Program-made: the position numbers and the translations under genes
The notes under the pieces: model-generated
Seen by the model: the letters and a program-made list of their open reading frames with translations, nothing else
Databases searched by the model: none
Told to the model about the DNA's origin: nothing
Origin: UBA974 sp002292405
GTDB lineage: Bacteria; Bacteroidota; Bacteroidia; Flavobacteriales_D; Sanyastnellaceae
DNA length: 64,000 bases
Direction: 5' to 3'
NCBI GenBank assembly: GCA_943842425.1
Contig: CALTBR010000003.1
Location: 1-64,000, forward strand
Shown: positions 42,739 through 51,833 of the stretch, piece after piece
Layout: the number at the start of each line of letters is the position of its first letter
Position numbering within the stretch: position 1 is the first letter of the stretch

Positions 42739-43446
42739 ATGAGAAATATATTGTTGTTGCTATTTGCTTGTATGCCTTTGTTTTTATTCGGTCAAGGGAC
42801 CAAATTGCTGAATGCTGAGTCCGTCTTGATGTCTTCTCCTGAAAACAAGTTGTCATCAACAGAAATTTTAAATGCAGACACTCTAGACCCCCCGTTTTAT
42901 TTCAATGCAATTGATTGGCAGTACAATGAGAACAATGAATTGTGGCTGAAGGTTCAGTGCCTAAGACCAGCCCAAGAGTGCTGTGAGTGTTATCCTGAAA
43001 AAATTACTGAAGGGTGGGTCGCTCAAGAAAACACCTTTGCTCCGAGTTTGTTTTCGGATATCCTCTTGCCTTTTTCTGAATCAATGATTGAACGTTCAGA
43101 GGTGATTATGGTCAATGATTTTCAGAATTATGAGGTTCAGTTTCTAGGTGAAGGATGGTACATAGAAGGTTATGGAGGGGTTTTATTCGTCAATGGACGT
43201 GTTAACATCGGTGGTGAATTGGTAGAATTGATCTACAAATCTGAGGCGTCATATCCCAGCAATTCAGGAGCATTAACCTTTGATCCTTATTATACATACC
43301 AATACCAGGACATCGAATTCAAAATATTCTTGAATAGAGAAGAAGACCGTCACGGATATGGCGTCAAGTTTATCGAAATAACGAGTGATGGTGTCACGCA
43401 AAGAATCCTCATCACAAAAAATGCATCAACGTTTGTATTTAATTAG
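42739..43446 (+). CDS. Hypothetical exported protein
   Basis: This is a 235-residue protein with a signal peptide (MRNILLLLFACMPLFLFGQ). The mature part has no family that I recognise. It carries a cysteine cluster (CLRPAQECCECYP) and long beta-rich stretches (YEVQFLGEGWYIEGYGGVLF). It has no T9SS domain. It stands alone, with a promoter directly before the ATG and a 86-bp gap to the next gene. Confidence 0.65.
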   Translation: MRNILLLLFACMPLFLFGQGTKLLNAESVLMSSPENKLSSTEILNADTLDPPFYFNAIDWQYNENNELWLKVQCLRPAQECCECYPEKITEGWVAQENTFAPSLFSDILLPFSESMIERSEVIMVNDFQNYEVQFLGEGWYIEGYGGVLFVNGRVNIGGELVELIYKSEASYPSNSGALTFDPYYTYQYQDIEFKIFLNREEDRHGYGVKFIEITSDGVTQRILITKNASTFVFN

Positions 43447-43532
43447 GGAGTGAGGATTATTTAAAGTAAGGCACCTGCTGATTTCTAATTATTATATAAT
43501 TGAGGTTTTAATTTTCTACCTTTATACGCTTT

Positions 43533-44558
43533 ATGAAATACACTCTATTACTCCTCCTTTTCTCCCCACTATTTACCTTCTCTCAAGAAACTTTGTATGA
43601 GACTTTAGATCATGATGGTCTCACCCGTGAATATGTTATTCATATTCCACCTGGTTACAGCGCGGATACTCCAGTACCTCTCATGTTCAGCCTTCACGGG
43701 TTCACTTCTAACAACGATTTTAATTTGCTATATACTGGATTTAACTCTATTGCTGACACAGCGAACTTCATTGTTGTGTATCCTCAGGGTACGCTTACTG
43801 CTGCAGGAGCTTCGCACTGGAATGTTGGAGGTTTTACTTCTGGAAGTACAACCGATGACGTGGGGTTCTTTGACGCTTTGATTGATGAAATCTCCAGCAA
43901 CTACAGCATCAATCCTGACAGAGTCTACAGTACTGGCATGTCTAACGGAGGGTATATGAGCTTCCTTCTTGCATGCCAAATCAGTTCCAAAATCGCCGCT
44001 ATAGCTTCTGTAACGGGCTCGATGACACCAACCACGTATAACGAGTGCAATCCAGATCACCCCACTCCAGTTTTACAAATCCATGGCACGACTGATGGAA
44101 CGGTTTCTTACGAAGGAGGTGCTGGCTGGTCGGAATCTATACCTGATGTTCTAGATTACTGGATAAATCACAACAACTGTGATACAGAAGCAGTTGTCAC
44201 TTCGTTTGAAGACGTAGACTCTAGTGATGGATCTACGGCGGAACATTACGTTTGGGATTCAGGCGATAACGGCGTCACAACCGAGCATATTAAAGTAACA
44301 GGAGGTGGACATGATTGGCCTGGAGCTTGGGGGAATATGGATATAAATGCCAGTATTGAAGTATGGAAATTCTTTATGCGATTTGATATCAACGGTAACT
44401 TAGATTCTTCAGTTAACGATGTTGTTGAAATCGATCACGCTAGGACACTCCTGAAGGTCGTTGACATCCTAGGTCGAGAGACCAGTGAGGTGAAAAATCA
44501 GATGCTGTTTTACATCTTTTCAGACGGGACGACGGAAAAAATATTTTTTACGGAGTAA
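43533..44558 (+). CDS. Secreted feruloyl-esterase/PHB-depolymerase-like hydrolase
   Basis: This 341-residue alpha/beta hydrolase has a signal peptide (to TFSQ). The core is of the esterase-D/LpqC, polyhydroxybutyrate depolymerase-like family: HGFTSNNDF oxyanion region, Ser137 (GMSNGGY), Asp188 (HGTTDGTV) and His260 (GGGHDWPG). It ends in a short T9SS-type tail (VVDILGRETSEVKNQMLFYI). It would hydrolyse ester bonds in plant or algal phenolics or polyesters outside the cell. Preference cannot be read from sequence. It is probably monocistronic. Confidence 0.85.
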   Translation: MKYTLLLLLFSPLFTFSQETLYETLDHDGLTREYVIHIPPGYSADTPVPLMFSLHGFTSNNDFNLLYTGFNSIADTANFIVVYPQGTLTAAGASHWNVGGFTSGSTTDDVGFFDALIDEISSNYSINPDRVYSTGMSNGGYMSFLLACQISSKIAAIASVTGSMTPTTYNECNPDHPTPVLQIHGTTDGTVSYEGGAGWSESIPDVLDYWINHNNCDTEAVVTSFEDVDSSDGSTAEHYVWDSGDNGVTTEHIKVTGGGHDWPGAWGNMDINASIEVWKFFMRFDINGNLDSSVNDVVEIDHARTLLKVVDILGRETSEVKNQMLFYIFSDGTTEKIFFTE

Positions 44559-44654
44559 CCCTGTAAATCAATCTCTATAGACAAGACTTCAATATTTTCA
44601 CTGGGAAAGGATCTTCCCCAATTTTCATTGTTCTTCAAGATAAAACTAGGCAGA

Positions 44655-45296
44655 ATGAATCAAGCACATCAGACAGATACTGAAGAATGGTTCAATGCCA
44701 TCTCTCATGGAATTACAGCTCTGGCTGCAATAGTGGGTTTCGTGATACTAGTAATTCTTGGGAATTCTTCTGCCCAGAGTTTCACCCTCTTCAGTGCGAT
44801 CGTCTATGGTTTGAGTCTGGTTTCACTGTATACTTTTTCGACGTTCTATCATGGATTGAGACACGGCAAGGCGAAGAATGTGTTTCATTTTCTTGATCAT
44901 TGTGGAATCTATCTTCTTATTGCCGGCAGTTATACCCCTGTTCTCTTGGTCTCTATAGGCGGGACGACGGGGTGGTCTCTTTTCGCAATACAATGGGCTT
45001 TTGCAGGCATAGGCATTGTCATTAAAGTCTTCTATACAGGAAAGTATAACTTGATCTCAACGTTGATGTATGCGGTGATGGGATGGATGATTGTAATCAG
45101 ATGGCAGTATCTTGTTGACGCTATTTCCAGTCCTGCTTTGACGCTTTTACTTGCAGGAGGGATCTCCTATACAGCTGGAATCGTGTTTTACTTGTTGGAT
45201 ACACGGATAAAGTATTTGCACTTTGTATGGCATTTGTTCGTGATGGCCGGTAGCTTGTTCCATTTCATTATGATCGTTAAATATGTAATTGTATAA
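44655..45296 (+). CDS. Hemolysin III / PAQR-family membrane protein
   Basis: From the ATG at 44655 this is a 213-residue protein with seven membrane helices. The YqfA/hemolysin III signature is present: EEWFNAISHGITALAA at the start, STFYHGLRHGKAKNVFHFLDHCGIYLLIAGSYTP in the middle and YLHFVWHLFVMAGSLFHFI at the end. The Ser/His/Asp/His residues (SHG, FYH, LDH, HLFVMAG-FH) are those of the PAQR/CREST zinc-dependent hydrolases. The name hemolysin is historical. The role in bacteria is unclear, perhaps membrane homeostasis. The upstream frame extension of nine codons is not needed. Confidence 0.88.
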   Translation: MNQAHQTDTEEWFNAISHGITALAAIVGFVILVILGNSSAQSFTLFSAIVYGLSLVSLYTFSTFYHGLRHGKAKNVFHFLDHCGIYLLIAGSYTPVLLVSIGGTTGWSLFAIQWAFAGIGIVIKVFYTGKYNLISTLMYAVMGWMIVIRWQYLVDAISSPALTLLLAGGISYTAGIVFYLLDTRIKYLHFVWHLFVMAGSLFHFIMIVKYVIV

Positions 45297-45357
45297 TTAG
45301 CGAATAGTAGCTGCTGAACTATCTTCACGGCACATAAAAAAAACATCAGAGATTTAA

Positions 45358-45804
45358 ATGATTCAAAAATTTAACAAACTCAATTTACTGATTGCTTTTC
45401 TAGCTGTATTTGCACTTATTCAGTTTAAAGTGATTGATAAATCTCCGATTGAAATTAATCCGGAATCTGACTTTTTAATGATCGAACAAGCTCCAAAGGA
45501 GGTGGTAGAATTAATACAAACATCTTGCTACGATTGTCATTCTAACCTGACAACTTACCCTTGGTACAGTAATATAGCACCCGTGAGTTGGTGGTTAAAG
45601 GGGCATATAGATCATGGTAGAGAGAAATTAAATTTTTCCGAATGGGATAGTTACACTCCCGATCAAGGGGATACTTTAAAAGTTAAAAGTGCGGATATGA
45701 TAGAGAAGAAGTGGATGCCGATTTTAACCTATAAGATCATTCACAAAGATTCGAGGTTAAATGAGGTGCAAAGGGAGGTGCTTGTAGATTGGTTAAGAAA
45801 CTGA
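45358..45804 (+). CDS. Haem-binding domain protein (haem_bd)
   Basis: This 148-residue protein has an N-terminal membrane anchor (LNLLIAFLAVFALIQF) and a haem_bd domain. CYDCHSN is a c-type haem attachment site (CxxCH); TTYPWYSNIAPVSWWL and the distal segment WMPILTYKIIHKDSRL are typical of the family, with a conserved His close to the C-terminus. It is predicted to bind one c-type haem in the periplasm and act in electron transfer or peroxide metabolism. It stands alone between two plus-strand genes. Confidence 0.87.
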   Translation: MIQKFNKLNLLIAFLAVFALIQFKVIDKSPIEINPESDFLMIEQAPKEVVELIQTSCYDCHSNLTTYPWYSNIAPVSWWLKGHIDHGREKLNFSEWDSYTPDQGDTLKVKSADMIEKKWMPILTYKIIHKDSRLNEVQREVLVDWLRN

Positions 45805-45881
45805 TCTTGTAGTGGCGGTGTAGCTTGAAAAAAAGCATATTTACTGTTTTATTAAGATTACTGCTTTAACGATTTAGAATT

Positions 45882-45889
45882 TATATTTG
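45882..45889 (+). promoter_or_regulatory. -7 box of the phosphoesterase gene
   Basis: TATATTTG matches TAnnTTTG exactly and ends seven bases before the ATG at 45897, again giving almost no leader. A good -33 element was not found. Confidence 0.5.
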
Positions 45890-45896
45890 GGGGACC

Positions 45897-48260
45897 ATGA
45901 AACAGATTCTTAACGTACTATTTTCCGTTGCCACTTCAATGATGGTAATTTCAACTCAAGCTCAAACCTTCGTTGTCCAGCCTTACCTTCAAGATGCCAC
46001 ACCGAATTCGATTAGGATTATGTGGGAGACATCAGTAGGAGATGAGTCCATAGTTTTATGGGGAACTGATGCAAGTTTAGGTAACACTGCCACGGGAAAT
46101 TCATTTAGCTCCGTAGGGTCTTCCATGATGCACGAGGTTCAGATTGCGGGGTTAGAAAGGTTTACAACCTATTACTATCAAGCTGTAACAGGGCAGGCAA
46201 GTTCTCAGGTTCAGTCATTTAAAACCCCGCCTTTTGCGTCAGATGAGCAATCCTTTAGATTTGTTGCGATGAGCGATATGCAGAAAAGCAGTGCTGACCC
46301 GCTTAAGTATGATGAGGTAATACACGATGGAGTTTTAGATTATTTAGAACAGAATCTTACAGGTGTAGCATCAGAGGATTTAGCGCTTGTTTTGATTCCA
46401 GGTGACCTTGTGGATTCAGGAAATTCATATGATCAATGGGAGGAGGATTTTTTTCAGTATTCTACGGACCTTTTCGGCAAAGTACCCGTATATCCTGTTT
46501 TAGGGAACCATGAATCGAACACTCAGTACTACTTCCAGTACTTCCATCTGCCTCAGAATGGAACGGATGGATATGAAGAGCATTGGTGGTGGAAGGATTA
46601 TGGAAATGTGAGGTTTATAGGCCTGGATTCAAACGGACCTTACGATGGGGACGTTCAGTTAGATTGGTTAGAGGGTGTTTTAGAAAATACTTGTCAAACA
46701 GATTCTATAGACTTTGTGTTTGCTGAGGTACATCATCCCTATAAATCGGAGCTTTGGACGCCTGGGGAGAGCGATTTTACTGGAAGTGTTGTTTCGAAAA
46801 TGGAAGCTTTTTCCGAAGCTTGTGGGAAACCGAGCATACACTTTTTTGGTCATACCCACGGGTATTCAAGAGGTCAGTCCAGAGATCATAAGCATGTCAT
46901 GATTAATGTGGCTACTGCTGGTGGCGCAATAGATTATTGGGGAGAATGGCCTCAAGTAGATTACGATGAATTCTCCGTGTCTGAAGACGATTGGGGATTT
47001 GTACTTGTGGAAGTAGAGGCAGGGGATGAACCCAAGTTTTCTGTGAAGAGGTTAAGTAGAGGAGATGGAAATGTAGCTTTAGATAACGCATTAACCGATA
47101 GCTTTTCAGTGAGTAAAACAGATTATATAATCACAACTCCCACAACGATTTATCCCGTTGATATTCAGGTGTCTCCTGAGTGTGTTATACTCCGAGGATC
47201 ATCTTTCGAAATAGAAGAGATGCATGGAGCGTCGCATTGGCAGGTGACTGAAACTTCAGGAGAGTATAGCGACCCCCTTGGTGAGGTTTGGGAACAATTT
47301 GAAAACATTTATTTTAATGTAGACACTCAAGATGGGGAGCTTATTACAGAAGAGTATATAGCGGGTATGCCAGAGAACACAGAATTGTGGTGGAGGGTGA
47401 GGTATAGGGATAAGGAGCTAAATTGGAGTGAATGGAGTGATGAAGCAGCTTTTTCCACAGGAGAATCTTCGATGAGTGAGAATTTGCTCGAAAACCCTGG
47501 AGCAGAGCAGGGGATGAGTGTGTGGGTGATAGACCAAGGCGTTTGTGAAGCGATGCTTGCAGGGGATTGTGCCGGAACAAATCCACATTCTGGAGAATAT
47601 TATTTCTGTGTGGGAGGGCTGTGTACAGAAAGTGCAGTAGCCATCATGCACCAAGACATTGATGTAACCTCATATTCAGATTCTATTGATTTGGGAGTTC
47701 TAGAGGTAAGCTTCGGGGCGATGATGTCAGACTGGAGCGGAGCTGATCTCCCTGAGATGCGTTTGCGATTTTTAACCTTAAGCGGTGTTGAAATAGGCAG
47801 TACGGATTACTATGAGGGCCCCTATACAAGTTGGACTCTCGTGGGGGACAATCTTGAAGTGCCAGCTTTAACTCGCATTATAAGATGCGAACTCAAAGGT
47901 ACCCGCAATGAAGGAACAGATAATGATTCATACTTCGACGATCTTTTCGTAAAAGTGGGGAGCCAAACTTTATGCGAGGATGCCCCACTGAACCTCAACA
48001 CTATACCTCTACAAGTCTCGACCCTGCATTCTTTTCCCAATCCTGCAATTGGTGATGTAACGATAGAGTTTGGCACACTTTCAAGTGACGGTATTCAAGT
48101 TAGGATGTTTGATTCTGCTGGAAGAAAAGTTATGCCTGAAGTGCAGATTATGCAAGAGAAAGCCATAGTATATAGAGGGAATTTGTCAAACGGAAACTAC
48201 CAAGTGCTCGTTATTAATCAAGACGGAAAGTCAGGAAGTGTGTCGTTTGTCTTTGAATAA
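45897..48260 (+). CDS. T9SS-exported purple-acid-phosphatase-like metallophosphoesterase
   Basis: This 787-residue protein has a signal peptide (to TQAQ), a fibronectin-like PAP N-terminal domain (~24-110, YLQDATPNSIRIMWETS), a calcineurin-type phosphoesterase domain (~118-400), another fibronectin III-like domain (~430-520), a beta-sandwich (~520-700) and a T9SS sorting domain (SFPNPAIGDVTIEFG). Metal motifs are GDLVD (169-173), GNHE (203-206), HH at 279-280 and GHTH (318-321). The first motif is AMSDMQ instead of DxH: the usual first metal-ligand histidine is glutamine (Gln129). It would cleave phosphate esters outside the cell, perhaps with altered metal use. Confidence 0.87.
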   Translation: MKQILNVLFSVATSMMVISTQAQTFVVQPYLQDATPNSIRIMWETSVGDESIVLWGTDASLGNTATGNSFSSVGSSMMHEVQIAGLERFTTYYYQAVTGQASSQVQSFKTPPFASDEQSFRFVAMSDMQKSSADPLKYDEVIHDGVLDYLEQNLTGVASEDLALVLIPGDLVDSGNSYDQWEEDFFQYSTDLFGKVPVYPVLGNHESNTQYYFQYFHLPQNGTDGYEEHWWWKDYGNVRFIGLDSNGPYDGDVQLDWLEGVLENTCQTDSIDFVFAEVHHPYKSELWTPGESDFTGSVVSKMEAFSEACGKPSIHFFGHTHGYSRGQSRDHKHVMINVATAGGAIDYWGEWPQVDYDEFSVSEDDWGFVLVEVEAGDEPKFSVKRLSRGDGNVALDNALTDSFSVSKTDYIITTPTTIYPVDIQVSPECVILRGSSFEIEEMHGASHWQVTETSGEYSDPLGEVWEQFENIYFNVDTQDGELITEEYIAGMPENTELWWRVRYRDKELNWSEWSDEAAFSTGESSMSENLLENPGAEQGMSVWVIDQGVCEAMLAGDCAGTNPHSGEYYFCVGGLCTESAVAIMHQDIDVTSYSDSIDLGVLEVSFGAMMSDWSGADLPEMRLRFLTLSGVEIGSTDYYEGPYTSWTLVGDNLEVPALTRIIRCELKGTRNEGTDNDSYFDDLFVKVGSQTLCEDAPLNLNTIPLQVSTLHSFPNPAIGDVTIEFGTLSSDGIQVRMFDSAGRKVMPEVQIMQEKAIVYRGNLSNGNYQVLVINQDGKSGSVSFVFE

Positions 48261-48308
48261 AGGACGGTATAGAAGTGTTCTACTTCTCACTCTTTCGTAT
48301 ATTTAGGC

Positions 48309-48800
48309 ATGCACTCAAATAACCATATTTCTGCTCTAATTCTAGGTTTCACTTGCATTTTCATTTTTACCACGACTTCGGCTCAACACACCCCCCCAAA
48401 CGACATACAAAATAGTACCAGAGTTATATGAGTGGGCTCAACTTATGTACGAAAACCCCACGGAGGTTGAAGATATTCGTGCAGGTTATGAAACATGGCG
48501 TTTGGCTAATCCAGAAACAAAGAATCAACACACTCTCAATACTACAAAAGGTGGATGCGTCAAATTCAATGGCCGTTAAATAAACCAAGTGATGAGTATC
48601 TGGCAAAATCCGCTACAGGGAGTGCTTCTAGTTCAGGAAATTGGACTCAACAAGGTCCCTGGCATTATGACCCAGAAGTAGCGATGTATTTTGAAGTTCA
48701 ATCTCCGGGTGCTTGCCATGTATACACGGTAGAACAAGCCCCATCTAACCCTGAAGTCGTTTATTGCGGTACAGCAACTGCAGGAATGTATAGATTCTGA
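48309..48800 (+). pseudogene. Sortilin-like repeat protein, frameshifted N-terminal part
   Basis: The gene starts with ATG at 48309 and a signal peptide (cut after TSAQ). It breaks in a C7 run at 48391-48397 (one C too many), where the original frame continues YEWAQLMYENPTEVEDIRAG, then at the CA repeat near 48526-48534, then at TT (48795-48796). Between these lies GNWTQQGPWHYDPEVAMYFE, and the sequence continues with propeller repeats. The mutation list is almost all inserted bases. Confidence 0.6.
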
Positions 48801-48801
48801 A

Positions 48802-49374
48802 AACAAAGGATTAAATTGGGATTTAATCTCAGGAGATCTTCCAGTAACAGGAGTCTATAGCATCGCGATATCACCTTCTGATGCAGATGTTATTTTCCTT
48901 GGCTCTAGCAATGGTAATCTTTACAAATCATATAATGGTGGAATGACCTGGGATGTGTGTGGAAACAATGCATACCAGTCTTCTTCTAGATGGTACAGAA
49001 CGATTATGTTTCATGAAAATGGTATCCTAGCCGCGACAAATGATGGCCTTTGGTTCTCAGAAGATTTGGGAGATTCCATGCAATTAATACAGGCAGGAGA
49101 ATTTATGGAACTAGAACGACACCCCACTGATCCATCTGTTATATATACAGTAAAACTTCAAGGTTCGGAAACGATATTCATGAAATCTGTTGATGGAGGT
49201 CTCAGTTTCTCTAATTCTGGAGTGGGGAGTGGATGGCCTACAATTGACAGTGGTAGTGAACAAAAAAGAACAGAGATATCAGTGTCTATGGCTGAACCCG
49301 ATGCGGTTTATGCTCTTGCTGCGGGATCAACACCTGATGGTGGGGGGACTGTATGGATATTATGTGTCACATGA
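48802..49374 (+). pseudogene. Sortilin-like repeat protein, second frame segment
   Basis: The frame enters just after the break at 48796 and reads ENKGLNWDLISGDLPVTG, then BNR/Asp-box repeats (SYNGGMTWDVCG; SVDGGLSFSNSG), the signature of sialidase- or sortilin-like propellers. It ends at a stop caused by one extra G in the G6 run at 49342-49347. A start at 48943 would miss the first blades. Confidence 0.55.
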
Positions 49375-51748
49375 TGCGGGATCCACATTTGAAATGGCTT
49401 GTTGCGGAGATAACCCGGGCGGTCCATGGGCAGCGGGATCTAATCCAAATATACTGGGATGGGGAGAAGATGGCTCTAGCGATGGAGGTCAATACTACTA
49501 CGATCTAGCATTAGGGGCATCTCCGACTGATCCCAGCAAGCAGTTTGCTGCGGGGATATGTGTTTGGCGTACAGAGTCTGCAGGCGCATCCTGGGATTTG
49601 AATGCTCACTGGGTGACTTGGGCAGGAGAGTTTACCGCTGAGAGATATACTCACGCTGATGTACATGATGTGAAATTCTTCACACAAGAAAACGGATCCG
49701 TAGATATGTGGGTGGCTTCTGACGGAGGGCTTTACTACTCGGCGGATGAGGGAGATAACATAGAGCCAAGAATGTACGGTTTGCATGGAACAGACTTCTG
49801 GGGGTGGCAAGCTGGTTGGCGTGAAAGTGAAGTCATGGTGGGGGGGACATACCACAACGGAACCCTCATACGGAATGGAGATTTATATGCCTTCGGAAAC
49901 CCCGACAATGGTGCTGCATCCGATAGCAGCGGAGGATGGTTAGCCGAGCTGGCGGGAGATAATTACAGAGGGTTTGTGAACCCAGGTGACCCGACTGTAG
50001 GATATGCTGACAACGGTGCTTTCGGATACACTGAAGATAGATTTGAAAGGATTTCTGGGCTTGCTTTCGATGATTCTAAAGTTCCAAACGCCTCGTATTG
50101 GTTCGGGGAGGTAGGGAACTTTGAGTGGGATCCAACGTGTTACAACAGGTTTTACTCACCAGTGGGTTCGGAACTTTGGAGAACAGATAATGGCGGAGTG
50201 TCATGGGAACTCGTTTATGACTTCGGCGGAGAAAAAATAGTGTCTGTTCAGGTTTCACCGGCTGATAAAAACAGAATTTACATCAGCCATAAATACAGTG
50301 GCTCTAGCTGGAGAATACACCGCTCAACAGATGGGGGGATAACCTGGGAGAATGTCAGCCTAGTCAATTCTGAATCAAACTATAACTCGAATAAAGCTAT
50401 TTATTTGGATACTGATGGAACGAATCCTGACAGACTCTTCGCCATACTACTAGGTACGCAAGACGGATATCAAGTTTTCGAAAGCCAAAATGCAGGCGAT
50501 ACATGGCAAAATCTAACTACTGCAACCCTTAATGATGAGCATGTTATTTCTATTTCTCACCAACGAGGGACAGAAGGAGGACTTTACTTAGGTACGACAC
50601 GTGCGGTATATTATCGTGATGATTCGATGACAGATTGGGAGCTGTTTAACACAGGTCTCCCAGTCATAACTCCTGCTACCTTTCTTCAGCCAGACTATTG
50701 TGGCGGAACAATTAGGACTGCTGGTTCTAGGAGTGTACATGAAAGTTCTTTCTTTTCACCCTCTGATGTGCAGGCTGCATTTATGGCTGATAGAACCTCA
50801 CTGAACTTAGCGACTCCATGTGATTCTCCTCCTATTCATTTTTCAGACGTTAGCGTTGTTAGATGTGAGGGTGCACAATATTTATGGGAATTTGAAGGAG
50901 GCGTGCCAAGCAGCTCAACAGGTTCTGAAGCTGATGTGTACTATGATAATGCTGGAGCATATGACGTCACATTGACGGTCATTAACTCTGAGGGGGCCCA
51001 AAACAGTATCACATGGGAGAATTTAATAACTGTAACAAACGAAGGGGTAGTGGAGGACACTGGTTTTTCAGAGGATTTCGACGGAGATGCTTTCCCTCCT
51101 GAACATTGGAGAATGGAAACTCCGGGTCACGCATGGGAGCATGCATACGACTTGCAAAACGCAAGCAATGGAGTCGCACAATTCCCGAATTATTGGGTAA
51201 ATACGAACGGTGCTCATGATATGCTCATTACTCCTGGATTTAATCCTACATATATTGAAACTGTTAGTTTCGACTATGCACACATGAAGTATTCTAGCTA
51301 CGTAGATGGTTTGCAGGTCGTTGGGAAGCTTTCCGGCGAAGAAGAGTGGACAGTGTTATGGGAGAGGTATGGGGATTATTTAAGTGTTCCTAGTTGCTAT
51401 ACTTGGTTTTGGTATGATACTGGAGGTTCAATAGCTTGGGAAAACGCGCTTGTAAATGTCCCTGATTATTGGGCCAATTCTGATGCAAGTTGTGCCGAGA
51501 TTGCCTTTGTAAATGTTGGGGGATATGGGAATCATATTTGGATAGATAACGTCGTTGTCGAAGGAACAATTGATTGTTCAGCGGATTTAAATAATGACAA
51601 CAGCATTACTGTAGCAGACTTGCTTTTGGTTTTATCAGAATTCGGGTGTGTGATAAGTTGTGAGGGTACGGATGTCAATGGCGATAGTCTGACTACCGTT
51701 TCAGATTTGTTAGAAATATTGTCGGTATTTGGAACCATTTGCAATTAA
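49190..51748 (+). CDS. Sortilin-like repeat protein, main part with PKD and dockerin-like ends
   Basis: The first listed codons (to about 49345) are out of frame with the real gene. From there the sequence continues BNR/Asp-box blades (STDGGITWENVS; SQNAGDTWQNLT), a PKD domain (YLWEFEGGVPSSSTGSEADV), a MAM/concanavalin-like domain (~GFSEDFDGDAFPPEHWRMET), and two C-terminal dockerin-like motifs (CSADLNNDNSITVADLLLVL and DVNGDSLTTVSDLLEILSVF). There is no T9SS domain. The full gene, 48309-51748, would code for about 1,140 residues. Function is probably binding or carbohydrate-related. Confidence 0.65.
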   Translation: MMEVSVSLILEWGVDGLQLTVVVNKKEQRYQCLWLNPMRFMLLLRDQHLMVGGLYGYYVSHDAGSTFEMACCGDNPGGPWAAGSNPNILGWGEDGSSDGGQYYYDLALGASPTDPSKQFAAGICVWRTESAGASWDLNAHWVTWAGEFTAERYTHADVHDVKFFTQENGSVDMWVASDGGLYYSADEGDNIEPRMYGLHGTDFWGWQAGWRESEVMVGGTYHNGTLIRNGDLYAFGNPDNGAASDSSGGWLAELAGDNYRGFVNPGDPTVGYADNGAFGYTEDRFERISGLAFDDSKVPNASYWFGEVGNFEWDPTCYNRFYSPVGSELWRTDNGGVSWELVYDFGGEKIVSVQVSPADKNRIYISHKYSGSSWRIHRSTDGGITWENVSLVNSESNYNSNKAIYLDTDGTNPDRLFAILLGTQDGYQVFESQNAGDTWQNLTTATLNDEHVISISHQRGTEGGLYLGTTRAVYYRDDSMTDWELFNTGLPVITPATFLQPDYCGGTIRTAGSRSVHESSFFSPSDVQAAFMADRTSLNLATPCDSPPIHFSDVSVVRCEGAQYLWEFEGGVPSSSTGSEADVYYDNAGAYDVTLTVINSEGAQNSITWENLITVTNEGVVEDTGFSEDFDGDAFPPEHWRMETPGHAWEHAYDLQNASNGVAQFPNYWVNTNGAHDMLITPGFNPTYIETVSFDYAHMKYSSYVDGLQVVGKLSGEEEWTVLWERYGDYLSVPSCYTWFWYDTGGSIAWENALVNVPDYWANSDASCAEIAFVNVGGYGNHIWIDNVVVEGTIDCSADLNNDNSITVADLLLVLSEFGCVISCEGTDVNGDSLTTVSDLLEILSVFGTICN

Positions 51749-51833
51749 TAATTTGGATTTAGTATAGATTATTTCTTCAGAAAAATTATCAAGAGTGTCA
51801 CACTTATATTTACGGCTCAAATAAAACACTTAA

